Below are positions 9,495 to 18,062 of a stretch of DNA of 64,000 bases, piece after piece; position 1 is the stretch's first letter; every line of letters begins with the position of its first letter. The stretch covers positions 372,001 to 436,000 of the forward strand of contig CBDCZY010000009.1 in assembly GCA_965224745.1 (NCBI GenBank), in the 5' to 3' direction. A program made the position numbers and the translations under genes. Origin of the DNA: CBDCZY01 sp965224745. GTDB lineage: Bacteria > Pseudomonadota > Gammaproteobacteria > Methylococcales > Methylomonadaceae. The notes under the pieces were generated by a model. That model worked only from the letters and a program-made list of their open reading frames with translations, did not search any database and was not told where the DNA came from.

Positions 9495-10003
9495 TAGGTT
9501 TTCTTTTTTTTCTATCTTCAACGGTGGCTCTGATCAGTGCCCTGTTAACAGTAACCCGCCATAATGCCGTGCATGCCCTGCTGTACCTTGTGATCACTAT
9601 GATGGCCATCGCTATGATCTTTTTTCTGCTGGGAGCTGCATTTGCGGCTGCTTTACAAATTATCGTCTATGCCGGCGCGATCATGGTGTTATTTGTTTTT
9701 GTCACCATGATGTTACATCAGGGTGAAGTAACAATGAAACAGGAAGCCCTACTCTATCAGGCCAAGCAATCTAGCACTGCTATCATTCTATGTGTTTTAC
9801 TACTTCTGGAACTGGTATACATGTTGAGCTCGTTTTCTACTGCACAGACAATAATGACTCCTATCAATGTAAACGAGCTAGGCGCACAATTATACGGGCC
9901 ATATTTACTACTGGTGGAATTATCTGCACTGCTGCTATTATCTGCGCTGGTCGGCGCATTCCATATCGGTAGGCGCCATCAGGAACAGGATCGACAATTA
10001 TGA
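9491..10003 (+). CDS. nuoJ: NADH-quinone oxidoreductase subunit J
   Basis: A 170-residue membrane subunit (ND6 type) with five predicted hydrophobic helices. The conserved VIYAGAIMVLFVFV-type helix appears as IIVYAGAIMVLFVFVTMML, which forms the pi-bulge helix of the family. It overlaps both nuoI (ATGA at 9491) and nuoK (ATGA at 10000), so the run nuoI-J-K is tightly coupled. Confidence 0.95.
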   Translation: MIGFLFFLSSTVALISALLTVTRHNAVHALLYLVITMMAIAMIFFLLGAAFAAALQIIVYAGAIMVLFVFVTMMLHQGEVTMKQEALLYQAKQSSTAIILCVLLLLELVYMLSSFSTAQTIMTPINVNELGAQLYGPYLLLVELSALLLLSALVGAFHIGRRHQEQDRQL

Positions 10004-10302
10004 TTGACCCAGATTACATTGTTTTTTTCAGTCTGGCGCTCTTCAGTATCGGCGTTTACGGTGTTTTGGTGCGCCGCAACCTGGTGTTCATGTTGATTTC
10101 CATAGAAATTATGTTGAATGCTGTGGCAGTGATATTCGTAGCTGCATCAAGTTATCACGGAACCAGTGATGGTCAGATTATGTATTTACTGATATTGACG
10201 CTGGCGGCTTCTGAGGTTGCTATTGGGCTGAGTCTATTAATCCATATGTATCGACGTCGACATACCCTCGACGTTGACCAACTTTCCAATATGCGGGGTT
10301 AA
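10000..10302 (+). CDS. nuoK: NADH-quinone oxidoreductase subunit K
   Basis: A 100-residue membrane subunit (ND4L type) with three hydrophobic helices. Helix 2 carries the proton-path glutamate in FMLISIEIMLNA, and helix 3 carries a second one in LAASEVAIGLSLLI. The usual family length is about 100 residues, so the gene is complete. It overlaps nuoJ by four bases and ends one base before the nuoL ATG. Confidence 0.96.
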   Translation: MIDPDYIVFFSLALFSIGVYGVLVRRNLVFMLISIEIMLNAVAVIFVAASSYHGTSDGQIMYLLILTLAASEVAIGLSLLIHMYRRRHTLDVDQLSNMRG

Positions 10303-10303
10303 T

Positions 10304-12136
10304 ATGTCGACTCTAATATTATTGATCCCGTTATTGCCCTTATTCAGCGCCACTTTTCTGGTACTTGCACCTGCATTCAACTTGACGATCCCGAAACCCT
10401 GGGTAGCACGAATGGGAGTGGGTGCAGTGGGTGCTGCTGCCGTATGTGTCGCTATTTTGCATATTCAATTGAAAGGCCAAACAAATTATGCGTTGCAATT
10501 CACCTATGCCAACTGGATAAATGTGCATAGCTTCACTATTAATTTTGGTTTCTATCTGGATGCGCTGTCACTGGTAATGGTTTCTATCATTACTGGCGTA
10601 GGTTTCCTTATCCACCTTTATTCGGCAGGTTTCATGGATGAAGATAAGGACTATCAACGCTATTTTGCTTACCTTAATGCATTTGTCGCTGCCATGCTGG
10701 TTCTGGTGTTAGCCGATAATCTGCTGCTACTGTATCTTGGGTGGGAAAGCGTGGGTTTGTGCAGCTACTTGTTGATCGGCTTCTGGCACCACGAAATCAA
10801 TAACACTCTGGCGGCCAATAAAGCTTTTATTATGACCCGTATCGGTGATACCGGCATGGCGTTAGGTTTGTTTTTGATTTTTTATTTGTTCGGCACTCTG
10901 GATATCCAGGCCATGCAATTACAAGCCCAAAGCCAGTGGCAGACAGGAGACAGCATGATCACACTATGTTGCCTTCTATTATTAGCTGGAGCAGTCGGTA
11001 AGTCCGGGCAATTGCCGTTACAATCCTGGTTACCCGATGCCATGGCAGGCCCTACCCCAGTGAGTGCGTTAATCCATGCCGCAACCATGGTCACCGCCGG
11101 TGTTTATCTGATCGCGCGTTGCCATAATTTATTCGAGCTTTCACCGCTTGCCATGGAATGCGTCGCCTATATCGGTGCAATAACATTATTCATTGCAGCC
11201 ACGGCTGCTCTGGTACAGCAAGATGTGAAGCGTATTCTGGCATACTCTACCATCAGTCAGATTGGCTATATGTTTTTAGCTTTAGGTGCGGGCGCTTGGT
11301 CAGCCGCAGTATTCCACTTAATGACTCATGCTTTCTTTAAAGCATTACTTTTTCTTTCAGCGGGTGCACTGATCTTTAGTCTGCACCACGAACATAATAT
11401 CTTCCGCATGGGTGGGTTAGCCAAAAAACTACCGATGGTCTGTGTCAGCTTTCTAATTGGTTGTTCTGCCCTTGCCGCACTGCCTTTGCTATCGGGTTTT
11501 TTCAGCAAAGAACTGATACTTAACCGATTGCTGGAACAGGAAATGTATTCGCTGTGGTTGATAGCATTAATAGGTGCTTTTGTGACCGCTTTTTACAGTT
11601 TTCGTCTGTTTTTTGTAGTATTCCTTGGAAAAGCGACTCAAGAACCGGATCGTAATCCGCTTAAAGTGATGGTTTTCCCTTTACTTGTGTTAGGGCTATT
11701 GGCGATTTTCGGTGGCATTCAGCCCAAGGGGCTTGCCGTGTTATTTTCTTCAGCGAGTGAAGAACATCACAACCTCGCTATCATCCTGTTTACTATTGCC
11801 GTACCTTTATGCGCAGTCGCATATGCTTGGCGAGTATACAAAGAAGGTGAGTTTGGTAGCCCTTTACCCAATCCTGAAGCAAAAAAAATCCATCGGTTTT
11901 TATTCTCAGGATGGGGTTTCGACGCATTCTATCAAAAAAGGGTGATTAGTCCATTTATTGCCGTCACCAAGCTCAATCAAAACGATATCATCGACAGTCT
12001 TTATATTGGTCTGATCAATATCAGCGCTAAATTACACCGCTTCTGCAGCCAGTTTCAAAGCGGCCAACTACGCTGGTACAACAACAGTCTGGTGATATTT
12101 GCTATTGTCGCCATGACCTGGGTGATAATCAAATGA
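10304..12136 (+). CDS. nuoL: NADH-quinone oxidoreductase subunit L
   Basis: Distal antiporter-like subunit, 610 residues with many hydrophobic helices and the long C-terminal lateral helix region. Visible family motifs are LYLGWESVGLCSYLLIGFW with the proton-path Glu, GAVGKSGQLPLQSWLPDAMAGPTPVSALIHAATMVTAG with the conserved Lys, and LMTHAFFKALLFLSAG. The frame is open ten codons further upstream inside nuoK. I chose ATG 10304 because GGGG lies just before it and the length then matches the family (about 613 residues). Its TGA overlaps the nuoM ATG. Confidence 0.95.
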   Translation: MSTLILLIPLLPLFSATFLVLAPAFNLTIPKPWVARMGVGAVGAAAVCVAILHIQLKGQTNYALQFTYANWINVHSFTINFGFYLDALSLVMVSIITGVGFLIHLYSAGFMDEDKDYQRYFAYLNAFVAAMLVLVLADNLLLLYLGWESVGLCSYLLIGFWHHEINNTLAANKAFIMTRIGDTGMALGLFLIFYLFGTLDIQAMQLQAQSQWQTGDSMITLCCLLLLAGAVGKSGQLPLQSWLPDAMAGPTPVSALIHAATMVTAGVYLIARCHNLFELSPLAMECVAYIGAITLFIAATAALVQQDVKRILAYSTISQIGYMFLALGAGAWSAAVFHLMTHAFFKALLFLSAGALIFSLHHEHNIFRMGGLAKKLPMVCVSFLIGCSALAALPLLSGFFSKELILNRLLEQEMYSLWLIALIGAFVTAFYSFRLFFVVFLGKATQEPDRNPLKVMVFPLLVLGLLAIFGGIQPKGLAVLFSSASEEHHNLAIILFTIAVPLCAVAYAWRVYKEGEFGSPLPNPEAKKIHRFLFSGWGFDAFYQKRVISPFIAVTKLNQNDIIDSLYIGLINISAKLHRFCSQFQSGQLRWYNNSLVIFAIVAMTWVIIK

Positions 12137-13608
12137 TATTGCTGACACTGATCGTTTTTTTACTTTTAGCCGGTGTTGTCGCCTGGTACAGTGAAGCATA
12201 TGGCTCGCACGCACCAAAATGGGTTGCTGCCATTAGCTTGTGTCTGGCATGGATACCGTTATGGCCAGTATTATTTTCATTAGAATTAAACAGTGACCAA
12301 CGCTGGCTGATCAATGAGGTTCATGACTGGATTCCGCGTTTTAATATCAGCGCCCATTTAGCTTTGGATGGGCTCAGTTTGTTACTTGTCATACTGACAC
12401 TGGCTATGGGCTTAGTGGCTGTCTTGTCTGCCTGGAAAGAAATCAAAAAGCAAACTGGTTTTTTCTATTTCAATATTCTGTGGACACTGGCTGGTGTTGT
12501 GGGAGTATTCTGCGCGTTGGATTTGTTTCTGTTTTTTGTGTTCTGGGAAGTCATGCTAGTACCGATGTATCTGCTGATTGCCATCTGGGGTTATGAGAAC
12601 AGACAATATGCGGCGCTGAAATTTTTCTTGTTCACCCAGGCTGGTGGTTTGCTGATTTTACTGAGCATCTGCGCTCTGGTGCTGTTACATTACCAGCAAA
12701 GTGGACAACTTAGTTTTGATTACGTGGATTTATTGAACCACTCTCTGTCCAAAAAAGCTTCGTTCTGGATTATGTTGGGATTTGTAATTGGCTTTGCCAT
12801 CAAGCTACCAACTATTCCGTTCCATAACTGGCTACCAGATGCGCATACCCAAGCACCCACAGCCGCCAGCGTTATCCTGGCTGCAGTGTTACTGAAGACG
12901 GGTGGCTACGGCTTAATTCGTTTTGTATTACCATTGTTTCCTGATGCAGTTCAGACGGTTGCACCCTATGTGATGGCAATTGCCGCTATCAGTGTTATCT
13001 ATGGCGCTTTAATGGCCTTCTCCCAGCGGGATTTGAAACGGGTGGTCGCCTATTCCAGTGTCAGCCATATGGGGTTTGTATTACTCGGTTGCTTTGCCCT
13101 CAATGCCCAGGCCTGGCAGGGTGCGGTAATGCAGATGTTGGCGCACGGCGTCAGTACTTCTGCACTGTTCGCCCTGGTTGGTGCCATCCAGTATCGTTAT
13201 CACACACGCGATTTAAATGAACTGGGTGGTCTCTGGCAGACCCTCCCCAAGCTCAGCGCTGTTGGATTATTCTTTGTCGTGGCTTCTTTAGGCATGCCGG
13301 GGCTGGGTAATTTTGTGGCCGAATTTCTAGTACTGGTGGGTAGTTTTGAGACGTATCCATGGTTCACTGCTATGGCAGCTAGCGGGTTGATCCTTGCAGC
13401 AGTCTATTCACTGATGATTGCGCAGAAAACTTTCTTTGGTTCGCTTAAGTTAAACGCAGCAGTGGATTTCGATACACGCGAAACAGCCATGATGCTGGGT
13501 ATGGCAGTAATCCTTATAGTCATGGGCCTGCATCCACAACCCTTGATTGATATAGCTCAACAAACTCTTGCTCATTTTCCCAGTATTTCGATGGGAGCTA
13601 AACCATGA
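12133..13608 (+). CDS. nuoM: NADH-quinone oxidoreductase subunit M
   Basis: Antiporter-like membrane subunit of 491 residues and about 14 helices. Landmarks are FVFWEVMLVPMYLLIAIWG with the conserved Glu, IKLPTIPFHNWLPDAHTQAPTAASVILAAVLLKTGGYG, and the LKRVVAYSSVSHMGFVLLG segment. It couples proton translocation in the middle of the membrane arm. It overlaps nuoL and nuoN by four bases each (ATGA at 12133 and 13605). Confidence 0.96.
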   Translation: MILLTLIVFLLLAGVVAWYSEAYGSHAPKWVAAISLCLAWIPLWPVLFSLELNSDQRWLINEVHDWIPRFNISAHLALDGLSLLLVILTLAMGLVAVLSAWKEIKKQTGFFYFNILWTLAGVVGVFCALDLFLFFVFWEVMLVPMYLLIAIWGYENRQYAALKFFLFTQAGGLLILLSICALVLLHYQQSGQLSFDYVDLLNHSLSKKASFWIMLGFVIGFAIKLPTIPFHNWLPDAHTQAPTAASVILAAVLLKTGGYGLIRFVLPLFPDAVQTVAPYVMAIAAISVIYGALMAFSQRDLKRVVAYSSVSHMGFVLLGCFALNAQAWQGAVMQMLAHGVSTSALFALVGAIQYRYHTRDLNELGGLWQTLPKLSAVGLFFVVASLGMPGLGNFVAEFLVLVGSFETYPWFTAMAASGLILAAVYSLMIAQKTFFGSLKLNAAVDFDTRETAMMLGMAVILIVMGLHPQPLIDIAQQTLAHFPSISMGAKP

Positions 13609-15050
13609 GTGGGATCATGGGTTTCTATTTGCCATCAGTGCTGATTACCAGCACTTCATTGATAGTAATGTTGATGGCTGCGCTCAAACGCACACATTTA
13701 CTCACTAACCTTATCACAACTGTGGGCTTGTCTCTGGCCCTGCTCGTGCAATTAGCACAATTAGGCAAGGCACCTTACCAAACGTCTTTAATTTTATTTG
13801 ATGGCACCACAACCCTGGTTTCAACCTTACTAATACTGGCCGCTTGGCTGCTTAGTTTATTTTTGTTTAACTGGCTACAAAACCTGAAAGACCCTAAAGA
13901 AGAATACTATTTGCTATTACTGTTATCCACCCAGGGAGCTTTGATTGTCTGTGCCAGTCAGCACTTTGCCAGCTTTTTTCTGGGATTGGAAATCATGAGT
14001 TTGTCTCTGGTGCCGATGATCGCTTACCCAGGGGAAGATAACCAAGCTCTGGAAGCTGGCATTAAATATCTGGTTTTGTCTGCCATTGCGTCAGCTTTTA
14101 TGCTGCTAGCCATCGCTATCCTTTATCTTTACAGCGGTACTTTATCAATTCCAGAGCTGGCAACAAAAGTACCCGAACTACTTAGCAGCGGCAATATCAT
14201 CAACGGTTGTGCCATCATTCTGCTATTGGTGGGCATCACTTTTAAATTGTCATTAGTGCCCTGCCATCTTTGGGTGGCAGATGTGTATGAAGGCGCACCT
14301 GTCCCTACTACAGCTTTGCTCGCTACGGTCTCTAAAGTTGCACTGTTTGTCGTGCTGTTACGGCTGTTCATGCTGGGTGAATGGCATAACCAGACCGCTC
14401 TGATTAATATCATAGAAGTCATTGCAGCCGCATCAATGATAATAGGCAATTTGCTGGCATTGCTCCAAAAAAACCTAATGCGTCTGTTGGCCTACTCGTC
14501 GATCGCGCACTTTGGTTATATCCTTCTGGCTATTTTGGCATTGAAACCAGCAATAGCAATCTCCAACGTTGATACACTGGCGAATGAAGCAGCCATTACC
14601 TATTTGTATGCTTATTTGACAACAGTTGTGGGTATTTTCCTGATGCTGATGTTATTACCCGAAACCCACCATATTGACCAGCTTAAAGGTTTATTCTGGC
14701 AACAACGATGCAAAGCAGTTGTGTTGACTTTGCTCTTATTATCGTTGGCGGGCATTCCTTTAACCATTGGTTTCATTGGCAAGTTTTATCTCACTCTGGT
14801 AGCTGTAAATGCTCAGTTATGGTGGTTATTGGCCGCCCTGATTATTGGTAGTGTGATGGGACTATTTTACTATTTACGGATTATCTTAGTTATGATTGAT
14901 CAACCAGAATCTCATTCAGAAACAGAGATAATCACAACTCATACACAGTTATTGGTGATGGGGGTTGTAATTCTGCTCGTCATTGGAGGTGGGGTTTTTC
15001 CTTCCATGGTCGCAGAATTAGTAAAAGAGATGATTGGTTTGACTTTTTAA
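13605..15050 (+). CDS. nuoN: NADH-quinone oxidoreductase subunit N
   Basis: Antiporter-like membrane subunit of 481 residues, last gene of the complex I operon. Landmarks are FFLGLEIMSLSLVPMIAY, GITFKLSLVPCHLWVADVYEGAPVPTTALLATVSKVA and NLMRLLAYSSIAHFGYILLA. The usual family length is about 480-490 residues. The start is fixed by the four-base overlap with nuoM. No clear hairpin terminator follows the TAA. Confidence 0.96.
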   Translation: MSGIMGFYLPSVLITSTSLIVMLMAALKRTHLLTNLITTVGLSLALLVQLAQLGKAPYQTSLILFDGTTTLVSTLLILAAWLLSLFLFNWLQNLKDPKEEYYLLLLLSTQGALIVCASQHFASFFLGLEIMSLSLVPMIAYPGEDNQALEAGIKYLVLSAIASAFMLLAIAILYLYSGTLSIPELATKVPELLSSGNIINGCAIILLLVGITFKLSLVPCHLWVADVYEGAPVPTTALLATVSKVALFVVLLRLFMLGEWHNQTALINIIEVIAAASMIIGNLLALLQKNLMRLLAYSSIAHFGYILLAILALKPAIAISNVDTLANEAAITYLYAYLTTVVGIFLMLMLLPETHHIDQLKGLFWQQRCKAVVLTLLLLSLAGIPLTIGFIGKFYLTLVAVNAQLWWLLAALIIGSVMGLFYYLRIILVMIDQPESHSETEIITTHTQLLVMGVVILLVIGGGVFPSMVAELVKEMIGLTF

Positions 15051-15372
15051 GTAGATGAATGTTTTTTGTTAGCTGTAACAATAGAAGGAGACAAGCATTG
15101 TATTCGAAATTGGACTCAATTCATTAGGACGAGAGGTTTTAATGACAATTTACACAACCACTTCTCTCCATATCATTATTTGTCATTCTGTATGCAACCA
15201 TAAGAATTTCAAAGCATACCTTAGACCAATCAGATTTTTCTGAGCACCTGGTAATTTGTCGATTTCAATAGGAAACTTGTCAACTAACGAGGACTCAATA
15301 CATTGAGATTGTTTAAAAAAAACTGATCACAGACAAATGAGTGGTTGTCAATATCGGTAGAGGTGAAAGCTT
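15051..15372. other. Intergenic stretch after the nuo operon
   Basis: 322 bases with no convincing gene, RNA or terminator. It holds the ribosome site of the next CBS gene (AGAGGTGAAAGC just before 15373). A CGAGGACTCAATAC stretch near 15288 distantly resembles the MITE end described at 29406, but not closely enough to call. Confidence 0.5.
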
Positions 15373-15807
15373 ATGTATACAGTAAGAGAAGTTCTGCAAT
15401 CCAAAGATTCTAAACTGTGGACGATTGAACCCAGCGCTTCAGTTTTTGAGGCGCTTCAAATCATGGCTGAGAATAACATTGGCTCTCTTTTAGTTATGGA
15501 AAATGAAATATTACAAGGCATATTCTCCGAGCGAGATTACGCACGCGATGTTGTCCTAAAAGGAAAATCGTCGAAAGAGACGCCCGTCAGTGAATTACTG
15601 CCAAATGAGTTGATGTACGTCACCCCGGATGACAAGCTAAAGGAATGCATGGCGTTGATGACTACAAAGCGTGTCCGTCACCTGCCTGTCTATCAGGACG
15701 GGTTATTGATGGGGATTGTTAGTATCGGCGATCTGGTCAAACAAATTATATCCGACCAGGAATTTACTATTAGGGAACTGGAGAAATACATAACTGGCAG
15801 CTATTAG
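15373..15807 (+). CDS. Two-CBS-domain protein
   Basis: A 144-residue protein with two CBS motifs, about residues 8-62 (AENNIGSLLVMENEILQGIFSERDYARDV) and 72-130 (MTTKRVRHLPVYQDGLLMGIVSIGDLVK), and no other domain. The SERDYAR and SIGDLVK motifs are those of the stand-alone CBS proteins often labelled signal transduction or inosine-monophosphate-dehydrogenase-like. The expected ligand is an adenosine nucleotide. It is preceded by AGAGGTGAAAGC and lies downstream of nuoN in the same direction. It is only moderately similar to the CBS protein at 84, so the two are not a recent duplication. Confidence 0.85.
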   Translation: MYTVREVLQSKDSKLWTIEPSASVFEALQIMAENNIGSLLVMENEILQGIFSERDYARDVVLKGKSSKETPVSELLPNELMYVTPDDKLKECMALMTTKRVRHLPVYQDGLLMGIVSIGDLVKQIISDQEFTIRELEKYITGSY

Positions 15808-15879
15808 ATCAAAAAGACTGCTGATTATCCGAATAGCGTCAAGCAACTACTCATTCTGCCTGGTATTTCAGCATTATCG

Positions 15880-16182
15880 TCAAGTGCGCTGACTCAGAAT
15901 TGATCGAACATATTTTTCCGAAGGTACCACAACGAAATATCTAACCTCATGAATCATTAAACAACTAAGGAGCGAGGATTTAATAATATCCGCATATTGA
16001 CTTAATTTCTCAAAATCATCAAGAATCCCAACCGACATTATAACTTTGCTCTTTTTGCGCAACTTAACAACTTTGAAATCAAAATTTTCTAATATATCCT
16101 GATAATGCTCATCCAGAAAAGATTTGGCATCGCTAACTTCCTGTTCTAGTTGTTTTTCAACCACAGTATAGTCAGCCATCAA
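15880..16182 (-). CDS. Hypothetical protein with MITE-derived segment
   Basis: Unrecognised 100-residue reading frame, acidic and helical at the N-terminus (VEKQLEQEVSDAKSFLDEHY). About residues 60-72 (YADIIKSSLLS) are encoded by sequence that matches one arm of the palindromic MITE-like element at 29406-29570, so part of this frame appears to come from a repeat insertion. It is convergent with the CBS gene. It may be a real gene whose C-terminus was remodelled, or a decayed one. Confidence 0.4.
   Translation of the reverse strand: MMADYTVVEKQLEQEVSDAKSFLDEHYQDILENFDFKVVKLRKKSKVIMSVGILDDFEKLSQYADIIKSSLLSCLMIHEVRYFVVVPSEKYVRSILSQRT
15966..16004 (-). repeat. Partial arm of a palindromic MITE-like repeat
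   Basis: Bases 15966-15995 are the same as the reverse complement of 29541-29570, with core GAGGATTTAATAATATCC. The match weakens over the next ten bases and then stops. Only one arm is present, so this is a truncated copy. It lies inside the reading frame at 15880-16182. Confidence 0.75.
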
Positions 16183-16223
16183 TGACGTACAGTCGGATAA
16201 AAAATATCGCCAGCGAATGTTCT

Positions 16224-16739
16224 TTAAGGTTTCTTCATGGGCGAAAATGAAACTGCGATGTGGGTCATTTTATCCCAATGATTGTCCTGCGCATAAACAG
16301 CCGTACCGAGTATTGAGTTGGCTTTTCTAATAGCTAGCCAACGTTCCTGTAAATAGGGATACCAGCGATATTTTAATTCCTTCAACTGTCCTTCCAGACC
16401 ATTCGCATCCTCCTTCATATCCCAACGCATACCACCTTTTTCTTGCTTGCCATGATCCTTACCCTCAACCAATTCATGAGGAATTAGTTGATCAATATAT
16501 TCTCTACCAGTCTCTTCAATATCATCACCCAACTGAGTCGCAACCGATGTAAATGTTGCATAGTAGAAGTTATCATTAATCAATAGCCTGACCCATGAGG
16601 GATGTTTGTATGCGAAATAATCTGTCCCTTCATAATCAGGGAAATCCTTTTTATTCGCTTGCTCCTGAAACAAATAATCATCATAGTTATAATCATACAA
16701 TGTAGTGAAACCCAGTAAGCTTTTGTCATCTGCCAACAT
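16224..16739 (-). CDS. Hypothetical protein, possibly 5'-truncated
   Basis: Unrecognised 171-residue soluble frame rich in aromatic and acidic residues (LYDYNYDDYLFQEQ, WYPYLQERWLAIRKANSI). It has no signal peptide or membrane helix in the visible part. Upstream of the ATG the same frame stays open for about 19 codons and reads plausibly as protein (NAVGGDFIFLNE) until a TAG near 16796. Right next to it lies a transposase-like remnant. This suggests that an insertion removed the true N-terminus. I could not assign a family. Confidence 0.4.
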   Translation of the reverse strand: MLADDKSLLGFTTLYDYNYDDYLFQEQANKKDFPDYEGTDYFAYKHPSWVRLLINDNFYYATFTSVATQLGDDIEETGREYIDQLIPHELVEGKDHGKQEKGGMRWDMKEDANGLEGQLKELKYRWYPYLQERWLAIRKANSILGTAVYAQDNHWDKMTHIAVSFSPMKKP

Positions 16740-16807
16740 TTCGTTGAGAAAAATAAAGTCTCCCCCAACGGCGTTTTTAAAAATAATTGTCGCCTAAAGT
16801 TAAAAAA

Positions 16808-16907
16808 TTATGCCGCCTCTTTTTCTTCGATTTTAGCTTTTTGATTTCCTGGATTTAAATACACTTCTTCTATTGCATCCCAGTTTCTTATCTCTCCACT
16901 CCAGCGA
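16808..16907 (-). pseudogene. C-terminal remnant of a transposase-like frame
   Basis: A short minus-strand frame ending at 16808 reads RNWDAIEEVYLNPGNQKAKI followed by an acidic tail. Its style resembles the C-terminus of some transposases, and it has no start or upstream body. The identification is tentative. It adjoins the 5' break of the gene at 16224-16739. The rest of 16908-17030 holds nothing that I can identify. Confidence 0.25.
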
Positions 16908-17034
16908 TTAGCCCTAGTTCACCCAAACCCCAGAAAAATTCTTTTGTCTCCGCGTTTTTACGTATGGTGGCTTGAATGTCAGCACAACACGGGGGAAGAA
17001 TTTCTGTGAAACTTTAGTAAAATGAATTGTTCAG

Positions 17035-17700
17035 TCACCGTCCTCTTTGATCTTTTTCATAGTTTGGGTGATAAGGTCCTAATAGCAAGCCTTGTTTTGA
17101 GTTAACCATGCGATGATTAGCTTGTTTTGATAGTCGATATGCCTGTTCACCCGAGTCATTACTGATTTGACTAACTAAAGCAGAGAGAGCCATGGTTAGA
17201 ATTCCGCTCTGCCCCTGGTTTGAGCTCAACTGCACATCCTGCTCCCCTTTCCAAAGCATTGCGCCTGTTTGGGTATCAACCAATCGAGCCTGGAATTTAA
17301 CGACAGTGACCGAATTTAAAATTAAATATTGTTGCCCCCATTCTTCAATGTTGATATACAGTACTGCGTCTGCGCCGATAATTTCTTTGAATTTTTTGAG
17401 AGAAACCTGATGCATTTCTGCGGCGCCAATCATGCCATTTTCTTTCATGAAAGCATCGACAACAGCGACTGGAAAAACATAATACCCTGCCTCAGCTAAA
17501 GGCTGGATTACCGATGGCAAATAGGCATAGGGAGCATTGACATCAATGGAATCGTTGAGGGGAGGCAGCACTAAAATTGAATATGGCATACGCATCCGAT
17601 AAGCGGAATAATCTTGTTCTGGCAAGGTGGAGCAAGCGGCCAACAACGTGACACTCAACATCAGAAGCAAGGTTTTTAGGTGGCTAGAGAACAGTGTCAT
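17035..17700 (-). CDS. DUF799 (GNA1162-like) lipoprotein
   Basis: A 221-residue lipoprotein with a type II signal peptide (LLMLSVTLLAAC, lipid Cys about residue 23). The body begins SILVLPPLNDSIDVNAPYAYLPSVIQPLAEAGYYVFPVAVV and has GADAVLYINIEEWGQQY, the pattern of the DUF799/GNA1162 family, whose fold resembles the TolB N-terminal domain. It is the third gene of a conserved cassette with a DUF4810 and a CsgG-like lipoprotein, all on the minus strand and separated by 2 and 9 bases. Families in this cassette are thought to form an outer-membrane complex, but the function is not established. Confidence 0.85.
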   Translation of the reverse strand: MTLFSSHLKTLLLMLSVTLLAACSTLPEQDYSAYRMRMPYSILVLPPLNDSIDVNAPYAYLPSVIQPLAEAGYYVFPVAVVDAFMKENGMIGAAEMHQVSLKKFKEIIGADAVLYINIEEWGQQYLILNSVTVVKFQARLVDTQTGAMLWKGEQDVQLSSNQGQSGILTMALSALVSQISNDSGEQAYRLSKQANHRMVNSKQGLLLGPYHPNYEKDQRGR

Positions 17701-17702
17701 GA

Positions 17703-18053
17703 CTACATTTTCTGAAGAAAACGATCCATTAATACCTTGGCTTCCGGAAACAGATCCTTTTCGATTGAAAACTCTTTGATAGCTGAATCAACATTACCTT
17801 GCTGGTAGTAAAGGTAACCAAGGTGCGCATGCACACCTGGAGGGACTTTTTGGCCTTCAGCTTCTGCTCGCCCGATGTCTTCAGTCAGCATGGCTATTTG
17901 TGTCGTACGATCAGAACTGCCGGGGTTGGCATATTGGTCGTAGATAAGCCTTTCATAACGCCCCCAATAATACAGACCTTTATTAGAACTGCACCCTGTT
18001 AGCTGTGCTGAAGCATAAAACAGTAAAAACACTAAAAAGATGGGTTTAAGCAT
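17703..18053 (-). CDS. DUF4810 lipoprotein
   Basis: A 116-residue lipoprotein with signal peptide and lipobox QLTGC (lipid Cys about residue 21). The mature part begins SSNKGLYYWGRYERLIYDQYANPG, a signature of the DUF4810 family. It has a TPR-like helical hairpin toward the end (AHLGYLYYQQGNVDSAIKEFSIEKDLFPEA). It is the middle gene of the cassette, nine bases after the CsgG-like gene and two bases before the DUF799 gene. It probably serves as an adaptor in the same outer-membrane complex, which is inference. Confidence 0.85.
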   Translation of the reverse strand: MLKPIFLVFLLFYASAQLTGCSSNKGLYYWGRYERLIYDQYANPGSSDRTTQIAMLTEDIGRAEAEGQKVPPGVHAHLGYLYYQQGNVDSAIKEFSIEKDLFPEAKVLMDRFLQKM

Positions 18054-18062
18054 AGCTCAACG

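Noticed and set aside
15280..15310. CGAGGACTCAATAC as another MITE end (also near 29040)
   Set aside because: The resemblance to the 27-bp end is only partial and no second arm is present, so chance similarity cannot be excluded.
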